From contig JADLAK010000015.1 of assembly GCA_020848275.1 (NCBI GenBank), forward strand, positions 62,001 to 126,000: DNA of 64,000 bases. The letters run 5' to 3'. The DNA is from Planctomycetota bacterium. Lineage in GTDB: Bacteria > Planctomycetota > UBA8742 > UBA2392. Below the pieces are notes generated by a model. The model was not told the DNA's origin. It was given only the letters and a program-made list of their open reading frames with translations, and ran no database searches. A program made the translations under genes and the position numbers. The first letter of the stretch is position 1. Every line of letters starts with the position of its first letter. Positions 7,758 through 16,189 of the stretch are shown here, piece after piece.

Positions 7758-8809
7758 GCGCGCGCTCCCGTGAACACAGGGTGGCGCAACGCGGCGTCGA
7801 TGATCGCCGTCGGCGTCACATCGGTGATGTTGCGATGCATCACCGTTGCGGTCGTGGGACCCAGCGTGCGGTAACGCAGTGACTTGTGTTCCTCGATGAT
7901 CGTCAGCACAGGCGTGTCGACGGACGCCGCAAGGTGGCCGGGCCCGCTGTCAGAGCCGATGAAGAAGCCGCTTGCGGCGAGGTCGCGCGCGAGGCTGAGG
8001 ATGTCGCCGCCTCCCAGCACCGACGCACCAGAGATGCTGCGTGCAAGTTCATCGGCCAGGCCAAGTTCCTCGGGCCCGCCGACGAATGCGATCTGCTTGC
8101 CCGTCGCATTGTGTAGTGCATTGCCGACTTCGGCCCAGACCTTCGGCGGCACACGGCGTTCCTTGCGCCCCGCGCCGACGTGGATGGCGATGCGCCCGTT
8201 GCGCACAGGCGCATCCGGCAATTCCAGCCGCGGAACGGGCGGCTTGGTCAGGTCCGGCGCGGGCAGGCCGCAGAACTGATGGACGAGCGCAAGATATGAC
8301 GCGCTGGCGTGGCACTTTTTCCAGGTGCCCTCGAGCGGTTCGTTGATCAGCGAAGAGAAGAAGCCGCGCCGCGGCACGATGCCCGCGCGGCGGCGAATGC
8401 GCGCGCCATAAGCAATCAGGTTGATCTCGCTGATGGGGTGGATAACGACCACCGCGTCGGGCGTCGGCTTCCAATAGCCGCTGATCGATTGGCAGATCAA
8501 AAACGCGCCGACAATGGGGTTGATGTCGCGCACGCGCACGCGGTCCATGGCAAACAGGCGATCCGAGCGGCCCCAGAGGTTGAGCAACTCATGGGCGGGC
8601 ATGCCGCAGACCATGGTGAATTCAGCGTCGGGGTAATGGTCGCGCAGGACATCGAGCGCGGGCAGGCTCAACACCGTGTCGCCGAGCTGGCCGAAGTTGA
8701 GCACCAGCAGGCGGCGGATGCCGTCCTTGGGAGGCGCATCAGGATTTCGCGCCGGGCCGCGCGTGCGGCCCGAGGCGTATAGGCCGGTACCGGGGCCCCA
8801 GAAACTCAT
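7754..8809 (-). CDS. Glycosyltransferase family 9 (heptosyltransferase-like)
   Basis: The 351-residue protein has the GT9 pattern: LLVLNFGQLGDTVLSLPALDVLRDHYP near the N-terminus, RIAIHVGAGRKERRVPPKVWAEV before the C-terminal domain, and GSDSGPGHLAASVDTPVLTI for nucleotide-sugar binding. Such enzymes add heptose or related sugars during lipopolysaccharide core synthesis at the cytoplasmic face. The ATG at 8809 overlaps the pyrB stop in an ATGA junction, which fixes the start better than the upstream in-frame ATG at 8845. It is the second gene of the pyrB operon. The exact donor and acceptor cannot be read from the sequence. Confidence 0.85.
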   Translation of the reverse strand: MSFWGPGTGLYASGRTRGPARNPDAPPKDGIRRLLVLNFGQLGDTVLSLPALDVLRDHYPDAEFTMVCGMPAHELLNLWGRSDRLFAMDRVRVRDINPIVGAFLICQSISGYWKPTPDAVVVIHPISEINLIAYGARIRRRAGIVPRRGFFSSLINEPLEGTWKKCHASASYLALVHQFCGLPAPDLTKPPVPRLELPDAPVRNGRIAIHVGAGRKERRVPPKVWAEVGNALHNATGKQIAFVGGPEELGLADELARSISGASVLGGGDILSLARDLAASGFFIGSDSGPGHLAASVDTPVLTIIEEHKSLRYRTLGPTTATVMHRNITDVTPTAIIDAALRHPVFTGARA

Positions 8810-9807
8810 TTTGCGTCCCTCGGCAATTCCTTGGCGCCCTGGCACAGGTACAGCACCGCCATGCGCACGGCCAGGCCGTTCGTTACTTGTTCAAGAATAA
8901 CGCTGTGTTTGCCGTCGGCGACCCCCGGCGTGATTTCGACGCCGCGATTGATCGGCCCCGGGTGCATGATCAGGACGCCCTTGCGCATACGCGCCAGGCG
9001 GCGCTCGTCGATGCCGTAGCGCAGGTGATATTCGCGCATGCCGGGGAAGAGGCCGCTGGCCTGTCGCTCAAGCTGGATGCGCAGGATGTTGAAGACGTCG
9101 TAGTGCTCGAGCACTTCGTCGAGATGATAGTGGATGTTGACGCCGAGGTCCTTGAGCGCGCCGGGGATCAGCGTCTTCGGCCCGACCACACCTACTTCCG
9201 CGCCAAGTTTCTTCAGGCCCCAGATGTTGCTGCGCGCGACGCGGCTGTGGGTGATGTCCCCCACCAGCGCGACGCGCTTGCCCGCGAGGTCCTTGAATTT
9301 TTCGCGCATCGTGAAGATGTCAAGCAAGCCCTGCGTCGGGTGCTCGTGCGTGCCGTCGCCGGCGTTGATCACGCAGGCGTCGAGCGAACGGGCCAGAAGC
9401 GCGGGCGCGCCGGCCTGCTGGTGGCGCACCACGATCAGGTCGACGCCCATGGCCTGCAGGTTGCGCGCGGTATCGACCAGCGACTCGCCCTTTTTGGCCG
9501 AGCTTGCTTCCTGCGCAATCTCCACCACGTCGGCCGACAGCCGCTGTGCGGCGAGGCTGAAACTGGTACGCGTGCGCGTGCTGGGCTCGTAGAAGAGCGT
9601 CAGCACGACTTTGCCGCGCAGCGCCGGAGCTTTTTTAATACTTCGGGTACTGATTTCTTTAAAACCCGCGGCCTGGTCGAGCGCCATGACGAGTTCGTCG
9701 CGCGTCAGCGTCTCGAGGTCCAGCAAATCCTTGCGCCGCCACACCGGGGGCGCGGTTTCTGGTGTTGCGGCGGGAGCCGCATGTTCTTTGGCGGCCGTTG
9801 AGGTCAC
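8806..9807 (-). CDS. pyrB: Aspartate carbamoyltransferase catalytic subunit
   Basis: The enzyme joins carbamoyl phosphate and aspartate in pyrimidine synthesis. The carbamoyl-phosphate loop STRTRTSF, HPTQGLLD in the middle, and HPGPINRGVEI near the C-terminus are all present. From the GTG at 9807 the product is 333 residues, close to family length. This start follows a GGGGG stretch at suitable spacing. The frame is open to a TTG at 9906, but the extra 33 codons would translate a terminator-like hairpin (9829-9854), so the long start is unlikely. It heads a four-gene overlapping operon that ends with the non-catalytic dihydroorotase homologue. No pyrI regulatory subunit is visible. Confidence 0.93.
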   Translation of the reverse strand: MTSTAAKEHAAPAATPETAPPVWRRKDLLDLETLTRDELVMALDQAAGFKEISTRSIKKAPALRGKVVLTLFYEPSTRTRTSFSLAAQRLSADVVEIAQEASSAKKGESLVDTARNLQAMGVDLIVVRHQQAGAPALLARSLDACVINAGDGTHEHPTQGLLDIFTMREKFKDLAGKRVALVGDITHSRVARSNIWGLKKLGAEVGVVGPKTLIPGALKDLGVNIHYHLDEVLEHYDVFNILRIQLERQASGLFPGMREYHLRYGIDERRLARMRKGVLIMHPGPINRGVEITPGVADGKHSVILEQVTNGLAVRMAVLYLCQGAKELPRDAK

Positions 9808-9828
9808 GGCTGATATCCCCCAGTTTGC

Positions 9829-9854
9829 AAAAACAGCGACGCCTGAGCGTCGCT
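9829..9854 (-). promoter_or_regulatory. Hairpin plus T-run in the pyrB leader (candidate attenuator)
   Basis: Read on the minus strand, AGCGACGC, a 4-base loop and GCGTCGCT form a perfect 8-bp stem (9835-9854), followed by G and five T (9829-9833). The signal ends about 20 bp before the preferred pyrB start at 9807. A terminator placed here would suit attenuation by pyrimidine supply, as known for some pyr operons. The hairpin could instead be a dispersed palindromic repeat. Confidence 0.5.
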
Positions 9855-9980
9855 GCGATGGGCTTGATGGATTCTTGACCACGGGCACTGCTTCATGTTC
9901 CGACAAAGTTTAGTTTCTGACAGTCCGACTGCAAGTGTCCCGCCTTGCCCGTGCATGAATGCGTGCATAGACTCCCGCCC

Positions 9981-12314
9981 ATGCCTGAACCCGTCGCCAT
10001 CACCGTGCCCAACAAACTCTTCCTCGGCTTTGAGCGTGTCGAAGTGGCCGACGGCAAGCCGCGGCCGCACATTGACCTGCGCCCGGAGACCGCGCTGCGC
10101 CACATGATGGCGCTGGGCAGCTCGGGCTCGGGCAAGACGGTGCTGTGCAAGGCGCTGGTCGAGGAATTTATCCTTCATGGAATTCCCGTGATCTGCATCG
10201 ACCCGCAAGGCGACCTGTGCAGCCTCGCGCTTGCCGCCGACAACCCGGCGCTGTTGCACGAAAAGGGCCTCGACCCGGCGTTTGCGCAACTGTTGAAGGA
10301 AAAGGCCGACGTCGTGGTGTTCACGCCCGCGTCTTCCAAGGGAATCCCGCTATCGGCGGACCCGATGTCGATTGATATCCGCGGCCTGAAGGGGCCCGAT
10401 GCCGTCCGCGCCATCACGAGCATCGCGACCATGATCGTTTCGTTGCTCGGCTACAAGCTCGACAGCGACGACGGCGAGGGCCTCGTCGCGGTTCTCGACA
10501 AGGCGCTGACCGACCTGCAGGCGAGCAAGCGCTTTCCGCGCACGTTGGCGCAGTTTGCGGCCTATCTCGCAGCCCTCGACGAGCAGGGCATCAAACCGTA
10601 CACACGTTATCTCGACGCGAGCAAGATCATGCAGGCGTGCAAGAAACTCGCGCGACTCGACGTCGGCGCGCGCCGCATGCTTTTCCACGAAGGCATCCCG
10701 GTTAACGTCGACCTGCTGCTTGGCCTCCCCGCTGTGCCGCTGCCCAAGCCCGGCAAACCGCCCAAGGCCAACGACAGCGAAGTTGCGGCGTTGCCCGGCA
10801 AGACGCGCGTGAGCGTGATTTACCTGAACACACTGACCAGCCAGGAAGACAAGGAGTTCTTCGTGGCGGCGCTGTGCGAGCAGCTTTATTCGTGGATGCT
10901 GCAGAACCCCAGCGAAAAACCGCAGGCGCTGTTTTACATCGACGAAGTTGCGCAGTTCATCCCGCCCGTGCGCAAACCCGCGTGCAAGGATTCGCTGCAA
11001 GTCTTGTTCAAACAGGCGCGCAAGTACGGCATCTGCTGCCTGATGGCGACGCAGAACCCCGGTGACGTCGACTACAAGGCGATGGCGCAGTTCGGCACCT
11101 GGTCGCTCGGCCGCCTGACCACGTTGCAGGACCAGAAGAAGGTGCAGCCCACGGTGAAATCGCTGGACCCCACGCACACCGACGAAATCATGGACGAACT
11201 GCCGGCGCTCAAACCCGGCGAGTTCCTCTTCATTTCGCCGGACGAATACGGCGGCACGCGGCGGCTCAAGACGCGCTGGCTGTACACGCGCCACGAAACG
11301 CTCGACGAAGACCGCATCGAAAAACTCACGGACACCACCACACGCGACCGCTTCGACCCCATTGTCGAAGCCCTGCGCGGTTCAGAGCGCGAAGCGTCAG
11401 CGAGCGGCACGAACGAGGCTGATGTGTCGCAGGAGGCGGCGGGCGACAGGCGACCGGCGGCAGTAAAAGCAGCGTCCAGCGCGAAAATCGCCGACGAAGA
11501 AGGACCCGACGACACCGATGCCGACGAAGATGCCGAGCAGCGCAAACTCGCCGACGCGCTCGCGAGCAAACCTTTCATGTCCGCCAAGGACTTCGCCGAC
11601 AAAGCCGACGTCAGCGAGGCCAAAGCCCGCAACCTGCTCAAGGCGCTGGTGAAGGCCGAGCTCGCGCGCAATTACACCGAGGGCCGGGTGAATCTTTATT
11701 ATGCGCCGCAAAACGGCCTGCGCCCGGACCTCGGGCTCACGCGCAAGGTGAATGCTCTCGTTCCGAATGTCGCCGAGGGCCGCGCGCTGGCGATTGGCGA
11801 AAGCCTGCGCAACAGCGCGTTTTTGGGCATCCTCGGCAAAAATGAAACCGTCGCGGGTGTCAGCCTCGAATACAAGCCGCTGCTGAAACTCGACTTCCAG
11901 GAAAAGGTCACGCGCGCGTTTATCAAACGCATCTTCGGCGGCCAGTACGACGAAAAGCTCGGCAGCGTGTTTTTGCACCCGCTGACCATGCAGGTGCTTG
12001 CATTCACACCCAACGACGGTATGCGGCTGACCGACAACCCCGGCCAGTACGCCAGTGATGTGCGCGATTTCGACGGTGTGACGAACTTCCAGGAAGTGCC
12101 GCCGGGCAGCCTCACCATCGACGAACGCGACCTGCTGAAACGGCAATCTGACGATGCCGTCAAAGCCGCCTTCAAGAAACGTTTTGACGCGACGCCCAAA
12201 AACCTCGAGGTCGTCTTTGTGCCCGTGTGGCGCATCCGCATGAACGAGCAGGGCAGCGCCACGCAACGCGTCGTGACCATCGACGCACTGGTCGGCAAAA
12301 TCATCGAATGGTAG
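9981..12314 (+). CDS. HerA/DUF87-like P-loop ATPase
   Basis: This 777-residue cytoplasmic protein belongs to the HerA/FtsK-like hexameric ATPases. Walker A GSSGSGKT is near residue 47, DPQGDLCS follows as in HerA, and a Walker B segment LFYIDEVAQF is near 318, followed by the FKQARKYGICCLMATQNPGDVDYKA block with its sensor. Residues from about 470 to 520 form an acidic, Ala-rich linker (11390-11540), then a helical domain and a C-terminal region ending VVTIDALVGKIIEW. ATG 9981 is preferred over the upstream ATG 9945. No NurA nuclease partner lies beside it. Its likely role is DNA translocation or repair, inferred from family. Confidence 0.75.
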   Translation: MPEPVAITVPNKLFLGFERVEVADGKPRPHIDLRPETALRHMMALGSSGSGKTVLCKALVEEFILHGIPVICIDPQGDLCSLALAADNPALLHEKGLDPAFAQLLKEKADVVVFTPASSKGIPLSADPMSIDIRGLKGPDAVRAITSIATMIVSLLGYKLDSDDGEGLVAVLDKALTDLQASKRFPRTLAQFAAYLAALDEQGIKPYTRYLDASKIMQACKKLARLDVGARRMLFHEGIPVNVDLLLGLPAVPLPKPGKPPKANDSEVAALPGKTRVSVIYLNTLTSQEDKEFFVAALCEQLYSWMLQNPSEKPQALFYIDEVAQFIPPVRKPACKDSLQVLFKQARKYGICCLMATQNPGDVDYKAMAQFGTWSLGRLTTLQDQKKVQPTVKSLDPTHTDEIMDELPALKPGEFLFISPDEYGGTRRLKTRWLYTRHETLDEDRIEKLTDTTTRDRFDPIVEALRGSEREASASGTNEADVSQEAAGDRRPAAVKAASSAKIADEEGPDDTDADEDAEQRKLADALASKPFMSAKDFADKADVSEAKARNLLKALVKAELARNYTEGRVNLYYAPQNGLRPDLGLTRKVNALVPNVAEGRALAIGESLRNSAFLGILGKNETVAGVSLEYKPLLKLDFQEKVTRAFIKRIFGGQYDEKLGSVFLHPLTMQVLAFTPNDGMRLTDNPGQYASDVRDFDGVTNFQEVPPGSLTIDERDLLKRQSDDAVKAAFKKRFDATPKNLEVVFVPVWRIRMNEQGSATQRVVTIDALVGKIIEW

Positions 12315-12404
12315 GGCCAACCGCGTCGTTCCATATTCGCAAGCCCTTGTGTGGCATGCGATTGCATAAAGCACCGGGCCATTCCACAATTACCGGCACG
12401 GGCC

Positions 12405-13268
12405 ATGCCGGACTACACCAACGAGATCAATGAGCTGCTCGACCGCCGCGATGAAGCGCTGGCGCAGGGCGACGCCATGTCCGCGCAGGCCGCGGTCAAC
12501 AAGGCCCACGCCCTTGACCGCGTGAGTCTCGAATTCGAATCCGCCAAGCGTGATTTCGGCCGCGTCAAAGGTACGCCCGACGAAATCTTCCGCCAACGCT
12601 GCCAGATCACCCAGCGCGTTGGCAGCGTCGCGACCGGCGCGCCCGACCGCGTCGAGGGCTGGCGCCTGCTCGCCGCAATGCTGGCGACCGTCGGCAACTT
12701 CGATGGCGTGCTGCGCGCGACCGCCAGCGGCATCAAACGCTCGCCGCAGGACCTCGACCTGTGGCTGCGGCGGACACGCGCGCTGATTCGGCTCAAGCAG
12801 ATGAGTCCCGCGGCAAAGGCCCTGCGTTATTGTGTCGACATCGCGGGCAAGGACAACCGCGTGATCGCCCTGGTGACCGAACACCCCGTGTGTCCCCACT
12901 GCCTGGGACTGCTGCCGGGCCCGCACGCCGCGGCGTGCATCCAGTGCGGCAAGCCCGGCCCGGGCGCGGGCGGCGCAGTGGCGAGCATCAATGTGCGCAA
13001 CCAGAGTAAATTTGACGTGCTGTTCCCGACCGTGCGCAAGGTGGTGGCGACCTCGATGGGCATGGACGAACACCGCGCCAACAACCTGATCACGCTCAAG
13101 ACGCTTTTGAAACGCGACTTCGGCCTGACGACGATGGATTGCGCCAACGTCCTGAATGCCATGAGCCGCGAATTCGGCGACCGCTTCGACGCACCCCTGT
13201 TCAAATCGGCGCTGGTGGGATTCCTCGACCTGCTCGTCGCGGACCTGATCCGCGCAACCAAGTTGTAA
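12405..13268 (+). CDS. Helical-repeat protein with a zinc ribbon, function unknown
   Basis: The 287-residue protein begins MPDYTNEINELLDRRDEALAQGD, and its N-terminal half is helical and TPR-like (RVEGWRLLAAMLATVGNFDGVLRATASGIKRSPQDLDLWLRRTRALIRL). Near residues 165-187 there is a CxxC...CxxC zinc-ribbon-like motif (CPHCLGLLPGPHAAACIQCGK). The C-terminal part is again helical. It lies 90 bp after the HerA-like ATPase on the same strand, so the two may be transcribed together. The ATG 12405 is chosen because homology-like helical sequence starts there; upstream codons to 12351 look non-coding. I do not recognise a named family. Confidence 0.65.
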   Translation: MPDYTNEINELLDRRDEALAQGDAMSAQAAVNKAHALDRVSLEFESAKRDFGRVKGTPDEIFRQRCQITQRVGSVATGAPDRVEGWRLLAAMLATVGNFDGVLRATASGIKRSPQDLDLWLRRTRALIRLKQMSPAAKALRYCVDIAGKDNRVIALVTEHPVCPHCLGLLPGPHAAACIQCGKPGPGAGGAVASINVRNQSKFDVLFPTVRKVVATSMGMDEHRANNLITLKTLLKRDFGLTTMDCANVLNAMSREFGDRFDAPLFKSALVGFLDLLVADLIRATKL

Positions 13269-13278
13269 CTGCAATTTT

Positions 13279-13354
13279 TGCCACAGATAAACACAGATGA
13301 ACACCGATCGGGTTCACATCTGTTATCTGTGTTTATCTGTGTTCATCAGTGGCT
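13279..13354. repeat. Decamer-period palindrome 4 (ATCTGTG class)
   Basis: Left arm 13279-13308 has three 10-bp units ending ACAGAT, ACAGAT, ACCGAT. The loop is 16 bp. Right arm 13325-13354 has units starting ATCTGTG, ATCTGTG, ATCAGTG. It fills the gap between two convergent genes and could serve as a transcription barrier there. There is no T-run typical of an intrinsic terminator. Confidence 0.9.
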
Positions 13355-13359
13355 GAAAA

Positions 13360-14703
13360 CTAATCGGCGATGGCGAGGCCCTGTTCCAAGTCGTGTATTA
13401 AATCCTTCGGGTCTTCGACGCCGATGGACAGGCGAATGCCATTGGGTGCGATGCCACCCTTGATGCGCTCTTCCGGCGGCACGGCGGCGTGGGTCATCGC
13501 GCCGGGGTTTTCGATCAGCGTGCGCAACTGACCGAGGCTGACCGCCAGCGTCAGAGCGTATGCGTGTTTGGCGATCCAGTCGACGACTTTGATGCAGTTC
13601 TCCGAGTGCCCGGGCGCGTGCTCGACGGTCTCAAAGTAGATCATGTTGCCGGGCGCGAACTCGCCATGCAGGTCACGCATCTGTCGCTTGGCAAGTTCGT
13701 ACTGCGGGTGATCTTCAAGTCCCGGATAACACACGCGCGCGACCTTCGGATGGCTGCGCAAAAAGCGCGCGACCTGGTAGGCCGTCTCGATCTGGCGTTT
13801 CAGGCGCAAGGGCAGCGTGGGCAGACCGTAAACCAGAATTGGCCACGCGCTTTTGGGCGCAAGCGCGCCGCCGAAATCCTTGCGATAAAGCAGCAATTGG
13901 CCCTCGAGTTCGGCGCCGGCAATCACCGCACCACCCATGTCGGTGCCAAAGCCGCCGATGTTCTTGGTCAGCGAGTGAACGACCAGGTCCGCGCCGAGTT
14001 CCAGCGGGCGCTGGCAGTAGGGCGTGGCGAAGGTGCTGTCGACGACGATGCGGATGCGTTCCTCAGGTTTGCGCCTGGCGTTGACCGCGTCGAGCACTTT
14101 GCGGATCGCGCCGATGTCGATCAGTTCCATCGTGGGGTTGACCGGCGTCTCGAAGTAAACCACGCGCGTGCGCGGCGTGATCGTTTTTTGCAGCAGCTTG
14201 GTGTTATTGAGGTCGATCAGCTTGCTGCCGATGTTGAGCCGTGGGTACCAGCGCGTGATCAGGTTGTAGGTACAGCCGTAAAGCGTCTTGTGCGCAATCA
14301 GGTCGTCACCGGCGTTCAGCAGTACGCCCAGCGCCGCACTGACAGCCGCCATGCCCGTGGCAAACGCAACACAGCAATCGCCGCCCTCGACGCCCGCGAG
14401 TTCGTCCTCGAGCATGCCGCGCGTCGGCTCGTCGAGGCGATCATAGATGTAGACGGGGTTTTTGCGCGTCGCCTTGCCCGAGGCGTATTCCTGAAAGCCG
14501 CGCGTGCCCCGCTCGGTGGTGTCGAGGCGATAGGTCACACTTGAGCTGATCGGCGGAATGATGTGGTGGCGGAAATCCCACTTGTCAGTGAAGTGGCTGC
14601 CGTGGATCAAGAACGACTCCATCGCCACACCGCGCGGAACTTTGCGCCGCGACTTGGTGTTGCCGTTCTTGCCGTTGGATTTTGCCGCGTGTTTTTTGGC
14701 CAT
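13360..14703 (-). CDS. Cys/Met metabolism PLP-dependent enzyme (cystathionine gamma-synthase or lyase family)
   Basis: The 447-residue protein is a fold-type I PLP enzyme. The PLP lysine lies in VVHSLTKNIGG, the ring-stacking and phosphate region is FATGMAAVSAALGVLL, and the NPTMELIDI and VDSTFATP blocks are present. Family members make or break cystathionine, or release sulfide or methanethiol from sulfur amino acids. The first 30 residues are a Lys/Asn-rich extension. Start ATG 14703 is supported by GGAGG four bases upstream. No met or cys neighbours are present, so the exact reaction (gamma-synthase, gamma-lyase or O-acetylhomoserine sulfhydrylase) is not decided. Confidence 0.88.
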   Translation of the reverse strand: MAKKHAAKSNGKNGNTKSRRKVPRGVAMESFLIHGSHFTDKWDFRHHIIPPISSSVTYRLDTTERGTRGFQEYASGKATRKNPVYIYDRLDEPTRGMLEDELAGVEGGDCCVAFATGMAAVSAALGVLLNAGDDLIAHKTLYGCTYNLITRWYPRLNIGSKLIDLNNTKLLQKTITPRTRVVYFETPVNPTMELIDIGAIRKVLDAVNARRKPEERIRIVVDSTFATPYCQRPLELGADLVVHSLTKNIGGFGTDMGGAVIAGAELEGQLLLYRKDFGGALAPKSAWPILVYGLPTLPLRLKRQIETAYQVARFLRSHPKVARVCYPGLEDHPQYELAKRQMRDLHGEFAPGNMIYFETVEHAPGHSENCIKVVDWIAKHAYALTLAVSLGQLRTLIENPGAMTHAAVPPEERIKGGIAPNGIRLSIGVEDPKDLIHDLEQGLAIAD

Positions 14704-14734
14704 GACGACCTCCACGCACAGCATAGCGCGCCCT

Positions 14735-14761
14735 AAGGACGCGCGGCAGCGTGTCCGCCGA
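14735..14761. repeat. REP-like palindrome shared with the pdhC linker
   Basis: The stretch contains the dyad GGACGCGC / GCGTGTCC with a GGCA loop, then GCCGA. Over 25 bases (14737-14761) it differs by one base from 49948-49972, which lies inside the pdhC reading frame. A second, diverged copy on the other strand follows at about 14775-14800. Confidence 0.75.
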
Positions 14762-14801
14762 CTTATCTGTTTCTCGGACGCGCCTCCGCGTGTACCTACG
14801 A

Positions 14802-16067
14802 CTATTTTGAAAGCGGTGCGCGCTTTTCGGTGTAATACTTCGACTCCGCGATGGGATCGGCCGACTTCAGCCGGTCAATTTTCGCCAACGGCGATTCTGG
14901 TGCGATGTCGATTCGGACAATTCCCGCCTCGTCGGTCGCCTTAAGCCCGCATTCCTTCAGCGCCGCCTGCAAATCCTTCAGCGCCGCATCGCGCGAAGCC
15001 GTGCGGGATGCGACGAGGAATAACGCCATTTCGCGGTGGGCTTTCAATTCGATGGTGGTTTTGACCAGCACGCCGACGGCTTCGGCCAGCGCCGCTTCAA
15101 AGGGGTCGCCCTTGGCCGAGATGCCCTCGACCAACGCCAGCAGCTTGCCAGACGCAGCCGCCGAAAGCTTTTCGGCGGGCAACTTCGCGGCCAGTTCGGC
15201 GCGGCGCAGCATCACGACCACGAATTCGTCGCGTTCGTTCAGCCACTTCTTGAAGTCGGCCTCGGATGGCAGAGGCAGCACTTTGCGCATGTTCATGCGC
15301 GCGTCGCAAACCAGCGAAACCATCGTGCGCAGGTTCGCTTCGCGAAAGTTAATCGACCCATCCGCGTCTTTGACTATGCCCGCGAGCGCCGCCGCATCTG
15401 CGGCCGGGGCGTGAACCGCAAGTGTGCCGATGCAGCGTAAGACGAACTGCAGCGCAACTTTCACGGCGAGGAGATTAGCCATCGGCCCGCCATATTGCAG
15501 CGCGTTCAGGATTGCGACCGCCTGCCGGCCTTCCTTAACTACCGTCTTGATGTCGCCCTTGGCGGCGTGGCAGGCCATGCACAGTTCAGCAATGCCGGTC
15601 CACTGGGTCAGCGGGATCACCTCAACGCCCGCGTCCATGCGCTGGCGCAGGGGAGCGCCGGCCATCGCAACACGCGCGGCGATGTCATCGGCGGATTTTG
15701 CGAATTCGACGGTAAGCTCGAGAATGCGGGCGGCTTGTTCAGGCGTGAATTCGAGTTGCCAGGAATTTGAGGCGGCGCGCGCGATAACTCCTTCGTCGAT
15801 CTTTGATTCAGTCAACAATTTCGCAAGTTCCAGCGCCTTTGCAAAAGCTGCGCTGTCGTCGCGGGTTTTGTCGGCCTGCAGGTCGCGTTCGTAACCTTCG
15901 ATCTCCGGGAATTGTTTAAGGATCGTGGCGAGGTCGGGATCCTGCTTCCAGTCAAGCAGCGGCTTCTTGAGTTCGTCTTCACCGAATTTTTTGGCGGTTT
16001 GACCGCCGGGCGAGCAGGCAGCCAGCATCAACACAAGCAACGCAGCGAGGGCGACGATTCGGTTCAT
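14802..16067 (-). CDS. Lipoprotein with one heme-c motif
   Basis: The 421-residue protein begins MNRIVALAALLVLMLAACSPG, a type II signal peptide with lipobox LAAC (Cys18), so it is probably anchored in the outer or inner membrane. A single CxxCH heme-attachment motif, CMACH, sits at residues 163-167 in the middle of an otherwise helical protein. It may carry one c-type heme for periplasmic electron transfer or sensing. The rest is alpha-helical with no family I recognise. An upstream frame extension to 16223 overlaps palindromic repeats and is unlikely to be translated. No cytochrome maturation genes are near. Confidence 0.7.
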   Translation of the reverse strand: MNRIVALAALLVLMLAACSPGGQTAKKFGEDELKKPLLDWKQDPDLATILKQFPEIEGYERDLQADKTRDDSAAFAKALELAKLLTESKIDEGVIARAASNSWQLEFTPEQAARILELTVEFAKSADDIAARVAMAGAPLRQRMDAGVEVIPLTQWTGIAELCMACHAAKGDIKTVVKEGRQAVAILNALQYGGPMANLLAVKVALQFVLRCIGTLAVHAPAADAAALAGIVKDADGSINFREANLRTMVSLVCDARMNMRKVLPLPSEADFKKWLNERDEFVVVMLRRAELAAKLPAEKLSAAASGKLLALVEGISAKGDPFEAALAEAVGVLVKTTIELKAHREMALFLVASRTASRDAALKDLQAALKECGLKATDEAGIVRIDIAPESPLAKIDRLKSADPIAESKYYTEKRAPLSK

Positions 16068-16127
16068 GCGCGCAATTGTAGCGAATATGGACGCTGCGGT
16101 TAGGAAACCGCAGCCACAAAAACAGCA

Positions 16128-16189
16128 GGGGCGACGCATGCGTCGCCCCCACGAAAACCAACAGTGCACATGGACCTGGAGGTCCATGT
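16128..16189. repeat. Two adjacent palindromes between the lipoprotein and HU-fusion genes
   Basis: A perfect 22-bp palindrome with half-site GGGGCGACGCA lies at 16128-16149. A second with half-site ACATGGACCT and a 2-bp centre lies at 16168-16189. The second touches the stop codon of the HU/receiver/HATPase gene (16189-16191). Both are REP-like; the first resembles the GGGGCGACC repeat at 49551-49578. Confidence 0.8.

Noticed and set aside
9808-9906. Longer N-terminus for PyrB
   Set aside because: The 33 extra codons begin with TTG and translate a terminator-like hairpin; family length is met without them.
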